Source: Enoplosus armatus
Lineage: Eukaryota; Chordata; Actinopteri; Centrarchiformes; Enoplosidae
Length of the DNA stretch: 64,000 bases
Direction of reading: 5' to 3'
Assembly (NCBI RefSeq): GCF_043641665.1
Contig: NC_092197.1
Location: 17,800,148 to 17,864,147 of the forward strand
The notes beneath the pieces are model-generated. The model made no database searches, had not been told where the DNA came from, and was given only the letters and a program-made list of their open reading frames with translations. Position numbers and translations under genes: made by a program. Every line of letters starts with the position of its first letter. Positions within the stretch are counted from its first letter, which is position 1. This document shows, piece after piece, positions 1 through 61,799 of the stretch.

Positions 1-485
1 GACCTGCGCCGAAATCCCCTCAGTCCACACCTCAGAAACACCGGGCTGTTTGCCTAATAAATAACCCTGTTAAAGCCAGTGGTCAGCAGCTGAGTGGAAG
101 CGGACTCTTCTTGCAGTGTGTGACGTGCGGGGGCCGAGCAGAGGGCTGCTCTGATTTAAGTTGCAGTCATCTGGATGGATGGTATCACTCTCCGACAGAC
201 CGTCAGTGCGAGGAGCACGCTGCGCTGGAAAAGTCGCTTTTGGGAAGTACATGAACTTCATTTAACGTGGATTTACGCAGCGGGGACGCATGGCACAACC
301 GGGCTGGCACGACAGGATTTTACCGACTTTGTTTGACTTTTGAGGGAGAAGGAGACAGAGTGAGGAAGACGGATACTTATGGTTTGGTGTCAGGGTGCCA
401 CAGCCGGCCGTGTCTCCTCTCCAAGCGGTGCGCTCTCCGTGGCCGTACTTTCCTCTCCGGGACTTCCAAGCGGCTGGGACGCGAA
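1..485 (+). promoter_or_regulatory. npr2: npr2 5' leader and probable promoter-proximal region
   Basis: This is the sequence upstream of the chosen npr2 start codon. It becomes GC- and CpG-rich from about 380 and runs into the GC-rich first exon, as in a CpG-island promoter. The transcription start cannot be placed. Two upstream ATGs are visible: one at 290 opens a 17-codon ORF ending at 343, and one at 379 opens a 66-codon ORF in another frame ending at 579, past the main ATG. Neither has a purine at -3. No convincing TATA box was seen. The leader may be split by an intron or begin outside the window. Confidence 0.5.
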
Positions 486-51375
<50,890 letters not shown>

Positions 51376-51395
51376 GAGGCTTGCTGACAATGTGG

Positions 51396-51413
51396 CAGCA
51401 GCAGCAGCAGCAG
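51396..51413 (+). repeat. npr2: (CAG)6 in npr2 3' UTR
   Basis: Six perfect CAG units 20 bases after the stop codon. Confidence 0.9.
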
Positions 51414-51884
51414 TGGAGACGGCAGCAGAAGCTCCGGTGGCCGAGCCACTACTATTTGTTCTAGAATAAGTCCTTATTGGTGATTTCCATGCAGAGGAAA
51501 AGAGAACGACTAGACCATAAAACTAAAAAAAACAGAGGGAATTCCAGGTATATTTATTACCTGCATACTGTAGCTGCAAAAAAAGGAAAAGAAAAAAAAA
51601 TTGAAAAAAAAAATTGTAAAAGCTGTTTTTTGTATGAAGAACCTTTCTGTCCTGAGAGTGAGTACTTTTCACTGATAAAATTCTTATTTTTTGTGCTTTC
51701 TATATTAAGATTTGTATAATGTGTTTGGAAGTCAATGATGTATTAATATTTCCTTGAAACATCCATTGAAGTTTGGAGGCACAGCGTTACAATTGATGTC
51801 ACTGCAGGGGTTCATCAACCGTGTTACACAGTACAAGATAATATGTATATATGTATATCCAAGATACTGTAAGATATTTTGTTC

Positions 51885-51890
51885 AATAAA
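51885..51890 (+). terminator. npr2: npr2 poly(A) signal AATAAA
   Basis: A canonical AATAAA about 510 bases after the stop codon. Cleavage is expected 10-30 bases further on. It is followed by a T-rich stretch at about 51904-51911 and TG-rich sequence near 51950, which could serve as downstream elements. Confidence 0.7.
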
Positions 51891-51910
51891 CTGAGTAAAA
51901 CACTCTTTTT

Positions 51911-54900
51911 CCATTTATGGATCAGGTGGTATTTTTATACTTTTGCTTTTTGTGTGTGGTTAGTTATTGATATTTGCATCCACAAGGACGTAACATGAGA
52001 TAGGCAGAGAAGAGCCATAATGAGTCTGTTCCTTTTAGGATTCAGGCATTAACTTTAAATTCATGTCCCTGTGAACTCTCTGGATGTATCTGGGGCCATA
52101 TCCTCCTGACAATACTCACCCAAGTGCTTTCATCCAAGTTTAACCCAGAAAGAATTTATAAATGACCTTGTGAAATATTGGATGTCCTGCTAGAATTGCA
52201 CATTTTAAAAGGCAGGAAGTGCTCACAGAGCTAATGCAAAAGTGTGGAGGCCAGTTCAGCAGAGGGGCAGCCTACCCGGTGTAACCTTTTGGGAACATCT
52301 GTTGAAATGAAGCTGTACCTTGAAGATGTTATTTTCTATTTTTGTCTTCTATTAAATATCAGCTCTGCACTTTTCTTGTCAATTAGTTCAGGTTTATCTG
52401 ACACATATGAGCCTTGTCGCTTTACATTTCACGATACTACAAGGACTATTATATTATTATCATAATTATCAAATATAACAAGTGTGCCATAGAGAAACAC
52501 AGCATTAAGCATCTGGAGCCTAATTAACTGCAAGCAGTTGTGGACAGATAAGGGAAGAAGTGGAGAAAAGCGAGTGGGCAGCAGGAAGCTGTGTGTTTGT
52601 TGTAATGACATCACCGCTCATTAGATGCTCATTATCAGTGGTGGAATGGGGGGTATGGGCACTGTGTGGCTATGTGTTGGTGTATGTGTGTGTGTGTGTG
52701 TTTCATCTCTGCAGGAGAACATCTCCTCCTGCACGGCTATAATTACCGCCCACTTTCTCACAGCGGCACGTCGCCGGCGCCTGTTAGAGCCACGGCGAGC
52801 GGACTGAAGGTCTCTGCTGAACCCGCTGACCTGCTAACTCCTCACAACTCACCCGGTCTGTCTGTCACCTTGTCATGTGTTATTTTCTGCCTGTTTCACA
52901 CAGCCGAGACCTTGGAGTACAAAGCTTCCCAAGCATACTGCAAAAATAAGTAACTACATCTTAAATTGTTGGGGGATTTCATGTCTCTTGAGCCAGTGCT
53001 AACTTGCATACATTATATTAATTAATAGTTCACAGTAAACATTGATTTGGTGATTTGCCGGTGAAAACACATCTAGGTATCTATGTGGATTAGCTGGTTG
53101 AAAAGTGGATGGTTTGTTTGAGCATTTTCTGACACGTTTACCTTTATTAAATAGAAGACAGCAGAGGTGTAACATATATTTTTTGTATTTACTGTTGTTT
53201 ATTTATTAAATGCTGGATTTTTTCATCACAATAAAAAATATATTTTTAACTAGCCAAGTTCCACCTCTATTTCCTAATCCAAACAAAGTGAAATACTTCC
53301 TTGCTCAACTTGTGCAGCTCAAGAAAGACATAAATGCATTATTGTGTATGAAAATATAAAATAAAGAAAAGTAACATCAATGTAGACAAATATAATTAAT
53401 AATATAACTTGCTGGCATTGTACAGTTTGACCAAGGACACAGTACGTAATTTCTGGCTACCATCTTTGTTTAGATTAGGAAATAGAGTGTCAACTTGGAA
53501 AAAGAGGTTTTATCGTGCAGCTAGCAGGATTTTGTTTTTTATCCAGATGGTTAGAAAGGTCTTAAGGACTATGGAAAGGCTCTGTGACCGGACTGGAATG
53601 GCAATACGTGCCAGGCACTACACTGAGACTAGTTAGGACCAACTTCACACTGAAATATAGTCACTTAAATGATGTCAAAACAACAGTTTTAAATCTATCT
53701 AAAAAAGTATCTTTTAATTCACTGGGTCCCCTGAGGGTTCAGAGGAGGGATATAAAGTATGACATAGCCACACAGACATAAACAACAGAAAGAAAGAAGT
53801 GAAATTAAAGAGGGGGAAACAAAAGTGGAAATTGCTGTGTCGCATTTCATTCGAGATGTTAAGTGCAAATTCGCTCCGAGGGCCGTGTGTTTCAGAGGCA
53901 AATTGGTTTTCCTGTATCATCCAATGAGATAATGAAATGTTTGGAGAGAAAAGCTGCATAAATATAAGCTAAAATTACTTGTCTCCATAGCTACCGCCTA
54001 CTAATCCCTGCTGTAAGCTCAGAAAGGATCAGCGGCGCCTGGAATGTCCTCTGATTGACAGAAAACATATGTGAATCTGTAGCATGCACTGTGCGATTCC
54101 CGACATTGTATAGTGTTCCACATCTGCATGCAGCGGGCCTGTGAGCGCAGGTCTTTGTAAGGGTGGAGAAGCGCTGCTCTACTATTCTTGTTAATGTCTT
54201 CGAGGACAATTGCAAGACATTTACCTGGTGTGGGAGGAAAGTGTGGCTTTTTGTTGCTCAGCACTATTCAATTGCAATAATTAGAGGTTACAAAAGGCAA
54301 TAGAGGAATGATAGACAAAGATGAATGGAGCCTGTACACAAACCAAGCTCCCTGGTCAGACACAGGCAGCGTCAAGAAACAGTACAAACAACAGTTCAGC
54401 TACAAAAAGTACTCAATGCTGTCAAAGAAAAATCTAACTTTCAGCAGCATGACATGGATCGTGTTGCCACTTGCTTGTTTCAAACTAGTGGTTTATTAAA
54501 CCACCACTAAATCTTAAGGAATGTCACAGCTAGTAGAAACCACAGTGATATGAAAATCAGTCGCTAGGTAACTTCTGCCGCACTGGCCACCTCCGCCACC
54601 CCAGCCTCCTACTTATGTGCTGAATGGTTTGGTATTGTTTGATTTAACTAAGGCATAATGTTCATGTATGTGTTAAGGGGGGGTTATTCTTTCTCACAAG
54701 AGCCCTCGTTGCTGCTCAGATCCTTTGAGAGCTCCCTCAAACAGCAGAGCCCTTTCTGCCAAATCTAACAACCGTTTGCAATAAATGACAATGTCAATTC
54801 CTGACTGAACTGTGGCAATGTGTACATCTTTTCGCAAACGTCTGTAGCGTTACAATCAAAAACAATCAACAATTCGACTCTAAAAACAGTTTCAACCTTA

Positions 54901-55650
54901 TTGTCATTACATGTTGTACAATTAACCATATTGTGGTAGTATGTGAAATGTAATTCCATGGTATTTAATATAAATCTCCCTAGTTTCTTTAAGATTCTGT
55001 GTATGTTAAGTCAGAACTTGTTATCTGAAATAGCATAATTTTATCATTGCTGTTACTCATCATGGTTGAGCAGGTAACACCATAACTCTAATTAAAACCA
55101 TTATTCAAACAGCCTTTCCATCCATATGTCAAATATGTCATCCATATTACATATTCGACTCACTTTAAGTGGGTCATATATGTATCCGTTTTCTGTAGCA
55201 AGCAGTCAGTCGGTTCAGTCTGATGAAGTCAGTATGTGTAAATATTTAGTAACAACTAATACGTAAGAACTACTTTGTGTGATGCAACGCGTTTTAATTT
55301 AGTGGTGCGTAAAAATGATGTGGCTCATGTTTCCAGAAGTGACAGCAGCAAACTGGTAGTTTGGCTGAATGGACACAGGACATATGGCATATGTCGGAGG
55401 AGCAACTGTGCATTGAGTATCTGGTCAAGAAAAAACAACAAGCTGAGAAAGGAGAATGAGAAGCAATGCAGCTACATCTCTTCAATGTCTTACTTGCTGT
55501 TTACGGGCTGCGGTCTGCACTGTGTGTCACCGTTAATGCTTTGGGTCAGAGTTACACGCAGTGCTGACAGATACAGTAAATAATTATTTTTAGGACGCCA
55601 AACATAGAGGCAAATGTTTCTCAGCATATCCGTACGACAGAAACCTGTTA
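51911..55650. other. npr2-spag8 intergenic region
   Basis: Both genes end here, so no promoter is expected. A GC-rich patch with an acceptor-like 'tctctgcag' lies at about 52713-52870. Open frames at 52666-52953 and 53409-53636 show no domain I recognise. The rest is AT-rich. Confidence 0.5.
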
Positions 55651-55656
55651 GTGTGT

Positions 55657-55662
55657 TTTATT
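55657..55662 (-). terminator. spag8: Candidate spag8 poly(A) signal AATAAA
   Basis: TTTATT on the plus strand gives AATAAA on the spag8 strand, about 290 bases after the stop. A weaker ATTAAA is closer, at 55900-55905. Which one is used cannot be decided from sequence. Confidence 0.4.
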
Positions 55663-55952
55663 CAGTTCAGGGACAGTTTGTTTGGCAGGTTATTAAGTCC
55701 AGATGTCAGTGTACTGCTGTCTGTGTTTTGTCAACACGACATCAACTGCCATAGATAGTGTAGATATTTAAGGCTGATATGCTGCCCTACCATTGCCTTC
55801 ACTGTTCTCCACTACAGAGAATCCTTGTTTTTTAGGTTTGGCAATGGCAGCCAGTCACCACCGTTAAGAATAACAATAATATTTAAAGTGGATTAGCACT
55901 TTAATATTAACTGGTAATGAAGTGATGTGATGTGATAATCTGACATACTGTC

Positions 55953-56060
55953 TCAGTTATCAGACGGGTGCTCGATTTCATCCATCCGCTCACTGATGGG
56001 TGTGCTGAACTGGGCTGATTTCCTGAAAGGTGCTCTCAGTGTCTGTACGGCGGTCACACC
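55953..56060 (-). CDS. spag8: spag8 exon 6 and stop
   Basis: 35 codons and TGA: GVTAVQTLRAPFRKSAQFST then PISERMDEIEHPSDN. Matches the human GVSNIRTLDTPFRK segment. Acceptor gtgtcacag. Confidence 0.9.
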   Translation of the reverse strand, partial: GVTAVQTLRAPFRKSAQFSTPISERMDEIEHPSDN

Positions 56061-59000
56061 CTGTGACACAAAACAACACAAGAATAATGTTAAACCATGA
56101 TCAATCACTTCCTGAATCTTAACTGTACAGGACGTGTGTTTACTAAGTGAGCTAAAGACATCAAGACTGAAGAATCTGACACAAAATAATAAAGGAGCAC
56201 ACTTTTCACAGAGCAGACAGGGAATAAACAGTCTATATTCATCCTCCTCTTGATCTCAGTGTATATGTGCAACTCCTCTGAGAGCCGCTGTTGCTGTTGT
56301 TGCATTCTCCTCTGACATTCTATGGTGCCATTAGTGGCTCTGTTATTTTTAAAGAAGAGGCGGAAAAAAAAATGCAAACTTGCTCAGACACAAAGCACAG
56401 GCAGACTACAGATCTCAGAAAGAAAACGACTTTGATATAGATCATATATTCCTTTTGGCCCATAAATAAATCACTTAAAAAGAGAACTTAAAATATTTCC
56501 TGTGTTTTTGGTATTTACCCAAACAAAACAGCAACAGCAAACACCATGTCCAAAAAGTGGAGCACACCTGTATCCGCTGGCAATTTTCACTCCAAAATGT
56601 GACAGCCTGGTCCGTTTTGTAATCATTAACCTGGAAAGGAGACGACAAGAACACACTGTCAAAGGAACGGCATTGTGAGTTTGATTTTTCTTCTTTCTGC
56701 TGAAGCAGTGTTACTCAGAATATTTTAGGACCATTATGAGCATAACATGTAAGGATTATTTTCCTTATTATACTACCTTTTTTTTAATTAAATGATTTGT
56801 CTATAAAATTAAAAACATGACACATGCACGTCAGAAGTTCCCAGATCTCAAAGAGAGGTCCTCAAAGTCAGCAAAAGAAGAGATGATTCAAAATGATTCA
56901 ATTTACACTGAAAAAGCTAATCTTCACATTTAAGTAGCTGGAACCAGCGTCCAGGGGCCAACAACTTTAAGTCATCACGTAAATAGCGTGGAGTGTTAGC
57001 TGATCTTATGAAAATGGTCTAGAATTGTCTGCTTAAAGTTGATTCTCCTATCAATATAAAGTTGAGGCTGCAGAAAATGGTTTTTCTTGGTTTTACGGCT
57101 TCCAAGAAAGCAGTCTTAAAATAACCTCATCCTCTACAGTTAATGCGTGTCATTTTTTCTTCAAGGACAGCATATGTTTTATGTCTCAGAGGAACTGAAA
57201 AGCATAGACTGTTGTCAAGGACAATAATGTACAATAATCTGCATGCGATCTGCATTGTTTTTTTCGACTGTACTCTTCCCACAAGGCTCCGGCTTTTTCA
57301 GGCCTCTTTATGTTTATTTGTATTGTCTGTTTCCCTTCTGTTTGCTTAATGTTATCAGTTTCCTATTGTTAATAAAATATTCTGATCACAAAACAATGAG
57401 AGGAAAAATTACTTTAACGGGAGGAAAATAAGTGAAAAAAGTGGTAGAAACCAGTCAGAGCTGTCACACAGGCACACAAACAAACAACTACATCTGTACA
57501 AAATACAGCTATATCTGTGCAGTCGCTGCAAAAAGAACTGCAAAAACACAGCAACAGTCAAATTTATGCCAATAAAACAAGGCAGAAAACCCCAGTCTAA
57601 GCACACCTTTCCTATAATGGGGCGAGAAATTAGTGGGTCAGCCAGCAACCTTTGAGTTTAACTGGTATCATAAAGCTGGCTCACTTATAACTGGGTAGAT
57701 CGCCACGGTCACCAGTGTTAAGCTTTAGTGAAGCCAGACAGCCCAGATAGAGCCAGACTAAGTTGAACTTGCTCGGTGATGCTGCTATTGTTAATTTAAA
57801 ATGTAATGGCGCCATCATTAACAGCCATATGTGCTTTTCCTACAAGTTAAAATGCCTGCCATCAGAACAATCTATGGATTATCATTTCAAAACTTTAACA
57901 TAGTCAGCAAACTTGTTTCCTCAGTTAGCCTACAACTGCATCTGGAATCTAAAGGCAATATTATAATGTGCATTCAAGCAGCACTTTATTGTCGCACGTT
58001 TATTTACAATCACAGTGAATGGTAAGAGGGGGGAAAAAGTATTTTAGTGTCATAATCAGTCCTTAACTCTCTTTATTTGTTTACAATTGGCCAGTAATTT
58101 GAAACAGACGTAGCCAATTATATGTCAAACAGATGAAAACACACACTTGTGCAAATGTAACAAACAAATGAATCATCTAAATATCAACCTAGTGGAACAT
58201 ATTGGGCATGATCTTCATTTTAATTGATACCAGTGCCAATATTTAAGAGTTGAAGTTTTAGGCATTTATAACAATAAATAACATATGGTTTTAGATTCAA
58301 CACACAGAGCATATATATACATGCACTTACTTGTGTTGTTTCAGGGGTAAGAGGCACAAACCCCTGGACACAGAAGTCCGTCTGGGTTGTGGAGCAGAAG
58401 TCAGTTTTGGGAGTTGGTGGGTTCCTTTCAGCGTGAACTTCCCCCCTGTGAAAAACAAGAAGATATCCGCCTCAGCATTTGGCAGTGTTGGAAGAAGGTC
58501 AACTCTTTAAGTAAAAGTATAAAAGTAGTAGTAGTCCTGCATTCAGAATTTTACATAAGCAAAAGTACAAAAGTATTAGCATCAAAATATACTTAAAGTA
58601 CCAAAAGTAAATATATAATAGAAATACTATAGAATCTACTCAAAGGTCCTGCACACCCGCACAGGTGTTCTTTTGGTTGAGTAGACCACTGCTAAAGTGG
58701 TGTGGAGCAATGCTGTGACTTGCATGATGTCACCATACTGACCCTTGTGTGATCTGGAGATCACCCACCACCATCATTAAGGATGTTCTGTCGCTCTAAT
58801 TTCTGCTTTCAGGATTGATGAGTGAGGAGGGGTGAGGCTTTAGCAAAGATACACGAAATATATTCGACAGGAAGTCAAATCTGACTGTCACTCCCCTTTA
58901 TTGGACGCTGCAGCTAATCAGGCTGCTTTGAAACCGCGTCACTGCATTTTAAAGCAGCGTGTGCAGACAAATAACAGAACTAAATAAGGCCTAACCATTT

Positions 59001-61638
59001 TGAAATAATCTAACAATCCCAAAGCAGAATAAAGGGAGGTTTTCCGGTTCTTCCCATTCTGTCGACGTTGCCTGAATGCAGCATAAGACGAGGATACAAT
59101 GAAGTTAACTGGCATGTATCCACAAATGCAAAGGTGTACATTGTCTACAGGTGTAGGAACACTACCAGAGGAGTGAGGCAGACATCAGTCAAGCACAGTC
59201 AGTTCATGCCCACACAGTCCTGAGAAGAGGTCTAATCGGTGCAAACAACTGTGTGGGTGAAACAATGGCATGTAGGGGCTTTAAGGCTGGTGATGTAAGT
59301 AAGTCATTATCCTGGAACATATCATTTAATGTCACTCAGTGGATCAATGGCCATGAAATTTCAAAGTTGTGTCAAAAGAGACTGATGTGATATTTAAGCC
59401 ATAAAATATAAAACCCTTCCGCTCTCCAAACTTATGATCCGACTAACTCTGTTGATTCAAAATGGCACTGTGTTTAACATAACAACCGATCAGCCTGGGA
59501 AAACGCTCTGAGCTCATTCCTGGACGGGAACCCGGTATGAATCAAGCAGCGTTGGTGTGTACTTATAAAGTCCAGGAAATTTAGTGTATGGCTCAAGACT
59601 GAGTGATGAGGCACCGTCTACTACTGGACAAGCTGTTTTCATCGAAGACATGATGCTTTGTATTCTTTATGAGCAGTTAACTTGCGCAGGGATGTGTGAG
59701 GATAGACTCTATAAACCCCATTAGGATGACTGGCCTCCATGTAAAATAACATAATAAAATCTAATTTAAAGGGTATTACAGCTGCGATTGAACAGCAAAA
59801 CAAACCCAGACGTGCAAGTATTACATCACTTTCCTCCAACATGTTCCCCTCAAGAAACATTCCCCGTTTCCATCAACAAACCACTTTCAGCAATAATTGA
59901 TTTAGCATCAAAAGACTTGTTTCATAGTCCATTTACCTTATCACCTGGGCGATATGTCTTTCAAAAAGCTCGCTCCTGATGCCTGAACCATGGAAATACA
60001 AAAGAAGAGATGAGCAGAGCATGCAGAGCAAATCACTTGAAAAAGATCTATTTAACGTTAAATTAAAAAACAGAAACTAAATATAAAAAAACCTCAAAGC
60101 AGCCTTCAGTGTCTATGTGAATACTTTTCATATTCTTAAAGACACGTTCTGTCTTAAAATCTTTTGAAATACATGTCTAGTCTATACATGGGTTATAATA
60201 GTATGGGACTAAATAGTTTCTTACTGTGGCTGGTGTGAGAGACAAAGATACATACCCCGCAGCCTCACGCCCTGACTCTTCGGAGGGACGTAAGCCGCTT
60301 TAAGCGTGGTGACCGTCTCCATTTTAGACTCCTGGTCCATGGTGAGAATCCCTCTGTGTCCATGTCTCTGGATTTGTGTCCTTGTCCCCTCAGTGTCAAG
60401 AGCCGCAGCGGCCCTCTGAATAAATGGACCAGTGTTTAGATTAAAAAATACAAACATGTTACAATCTAAAGCAATGCAATAAATATTACCTTTATAAACA
60501 CTTGATTTTAGGCTGTGTCTTACTTTGATTTTATGGAAATCATCTTGTTTGTGTTTCATGTTATTTATCATTTATTGTTCTTCTTGTTGTTTTATTTTGT
60601 TTTTTGTCTTTGAATATACAAAAGCCATATTCTCCTGAATCTATCTTCTTTGTTCAGGATTAGAACTGACATGATGTGTCGATTAATCAATTAGTTGTCC
60701 TCAGCAACAATTTTGATGAGGAAAAATATACATTTGCTGGTTACATCCTCTCAAATGCAAAGGTTTTCTGCTCTTCTTTTCTTATGATTGCAAACTGAGA
60801 GGTTTTGGACTGTTGGGCAGATACAAAAAACAAAAACATTTTGAGAGCTTGTGGTTGATATTTTTAGCCCTCTTCAGAATGTCCATGCTTTTTGTATTGT
60901 GTGTATGAGCACCTCATGAGACAATAGGCTGAATGCCTTTAATAAGCACCTGTCAGCTTTTTTTTTAATTCGTTTTCAAGGTAATGCAGCAGGCAGAAAA
61001 GTCACACAGCCATTATGACATTTACCAAAAAAAAGGGAGAAATTAAAGTATGCACTCAATCACTGCATGAAAGACACTTACCATTTCACTAAAACACACC
61101 ACAAACTCCACAAACCAGTAACTCCTTTAGCATTTCAACATTATATAAACGGACCATTTACTGAATAGTATGTGACCCTACTGTCACAATTTTTGATAAC
61201 ATTTATAAAAATGCAGCTAGTTCAAAAGTCACACCATCCACAGAGTATTTAGACTCGTCAAACTCAGGTGTGTACAGGTGTAACTAATAACATTAATTAG
61301 CACCAGCGTCCTGCATGCTGGCTCACTGGCATATAAACATGTCTGCCGTGAGAGGGTCTACGCAGTCATATAGTTACATGTGATATGAATTTTTTTTTTT
61401 TTTACTGTTAAAATACACACGGTGTTAACTTAAAAGTTATACATTAATGTTAAGTATTTATAAACTGTTTGTTTGCAATTTGACAAGCAGTCTGGAGTGA
61501 CGTTTGGCTGCTAGCTAGCTAGCCACCATTAGCGAGGCTAGCTTCGCAGTTCGCACTCACTCTACTCACCTCCTCTGCCCAGTTGTGCAACATACATTTA
61601 CCAACTTTATTTTCCACCGCGGCTGGCTGTTCGGTCAT
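55953..61638 (-). CDS. spag8: Sperm-associated antigen 8, complete 6-exon gene
   Basis: Six exons (61570-61638, 60256-60415, 59937-59982, 58331-58445, 56568-56630, 55953-56060) join in frame with GT-AG junctions to 561 nt, or 186 residues plus stop. SPAG8 is a component of ciliary and sperm axonemes (a doublet-microtubule inner protein in vertebrates). The match to the C-terminal half of human SPAG8 as I recall it is clear and ordered: CMLHNWAEERA (human CLLYNWEEERA), RHGHRGILTM (RHGHRGLLTM), YVPPKSQGVRLRG, VNDYKTDQAVTFW (PHDYRQEQPETFW), GVTAVQTLRAPFRKSAQFST (GVSNIRTLDTPFRKNCSFST). The long low-complexity N-terminal half of the mammalian protein is missing; the ATG chosen lies only 14 codons before CMLHNW. 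No signal peptide or membrane segment is present. An additional upstream exon cannot be excluded. Confidence 0.9.
56061..56567 (-). other. spag8: spag8 intron 5
   Basis: About 500 bases between exons 5 and 6; nothing recognised. Confidence 0.55.
56568..56630 (-). CDS. spag8: spag8 exon 5
   Basis: 63 bases, phase 0, VNDYKTDQAVTFWSENCQRI then Q. The DY....Q..TFW pattern matches human SPAG8. Acceptor ctttccag, donor CAG|gtgtgc. Confidence 0.9.
56631..58330 (-). other. spag8: spag8 intron 4
   Basis: AT-rich; nothing recognised. Confidence 0.5.
58331..58445 (-). CDS. spag8: spag8 exon 4
   Basis: 115 bases encoding GEVHAERNPPTPKTDFCSTT and QTDFCVQGFVPLTPETTQ. Acceptor ttttcacag, donor CAA|gtaagt. 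Similarity to mammals is weaker here, but frame and splice sites fit exactly. Confidence 0.8.
58480..58625 (+). repeat. Interspersed 'agtaaaagta..cctgcattc' repeat
   Basis: The segments gcagtgttggaagaaggtca, agtaaaagtataaaagtagt, agtcctgcattcagaatttt, tacaaaagtattagcatcaa and cttaaagtaccaaaagtaaa match a common teleost repeat. It lies within a spag8 intron immediately beyond exon 4. Confidence 0.65.
59937..59982 (-). CDS. spag8: spag8 exon 3
   Basis: A 46-base exon found by frame and splice continuity, too short to stand out alone. It encodes IRSELFERHIAQVI, aligning with human KREAMLEMLLQHQICKEV. Donor AG|gtaaat. Confidence 0.85.
60256..60415 (-). CDS. spag8: spag8 exon 2
   Basis: Residues 24-76 plus one base. 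It contains RHGHRGILTM, the strongest signature of the family, and YVPPKSQGVRLR. Acceptor ttcag (minus strand), donor G|gtatgt. Confidence 0.92.
61570..61638 (-). CDS. spag8: spag8 exon 1
   Basis: Residues 1-23, MTEQPAAVENKVGK then CMLHNWAEE, donor GAG|gtgagt. This is the first ATG in frame with the conserved CMLHNW motif. Confidence 0.8.
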
Positions 61639-61781
61639 GACTACTACCTACACTTGTCTAGACTAGAATGGGCCAAGTTTTCCGTGAACTAAATTGTGAA
61701 CTGACGAGTGAAACCTCTTTATATCTCTCGTCCTCTAAATGAACGAGTCCCACTTAGCAACAGGACTCGGTTGACGGAAGT

Positions 61782-61795
61782 GTCGCCATGACAAC
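61782..61795. promoter_or_regulatory. RFX X-box-like motif upstream of spag8
   Basis: GTCGCCATGACAAC differs at two of fourteen positions from the palindromic X-box GTTGCCATGGCAAC, the binding site of RFX factors that drive ciliary genes. It sits 144 bases upstream of the spag8 ATG, where such sites are usually found. Confidence 0.55.
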
Positions 61796-61799
61796 GGCA

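Larger units (their letters stand above)
51376..51910 (+). other. npr2: npr2 3' UTR
   Basis: The sequence from the TGA to just past the poly(A) signal contains a (CAG)6 run at 51396-51413, an A-rich stretch at about 51580-51616 and AT-rich sequence. The end is estimated from the AATAAA and not from a transcript. Confidence 0.65.
58446..61569 (-). other. spag8: spag8 introns 1-3
   Basis: The non-exonic sequence here includes an interspersed repeat (58480-58625) and T-rich low-complexity tracts. No other exon recognised. Confidence 0.5.

Noticed and set aside
267..485. In-frame N-terminal extension of npr2 from 267
   Set aside because: The frame is open but begins with GTG and has no ATG before 486. 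The 486 ATG has a good context and directly precedes a signal peptide.
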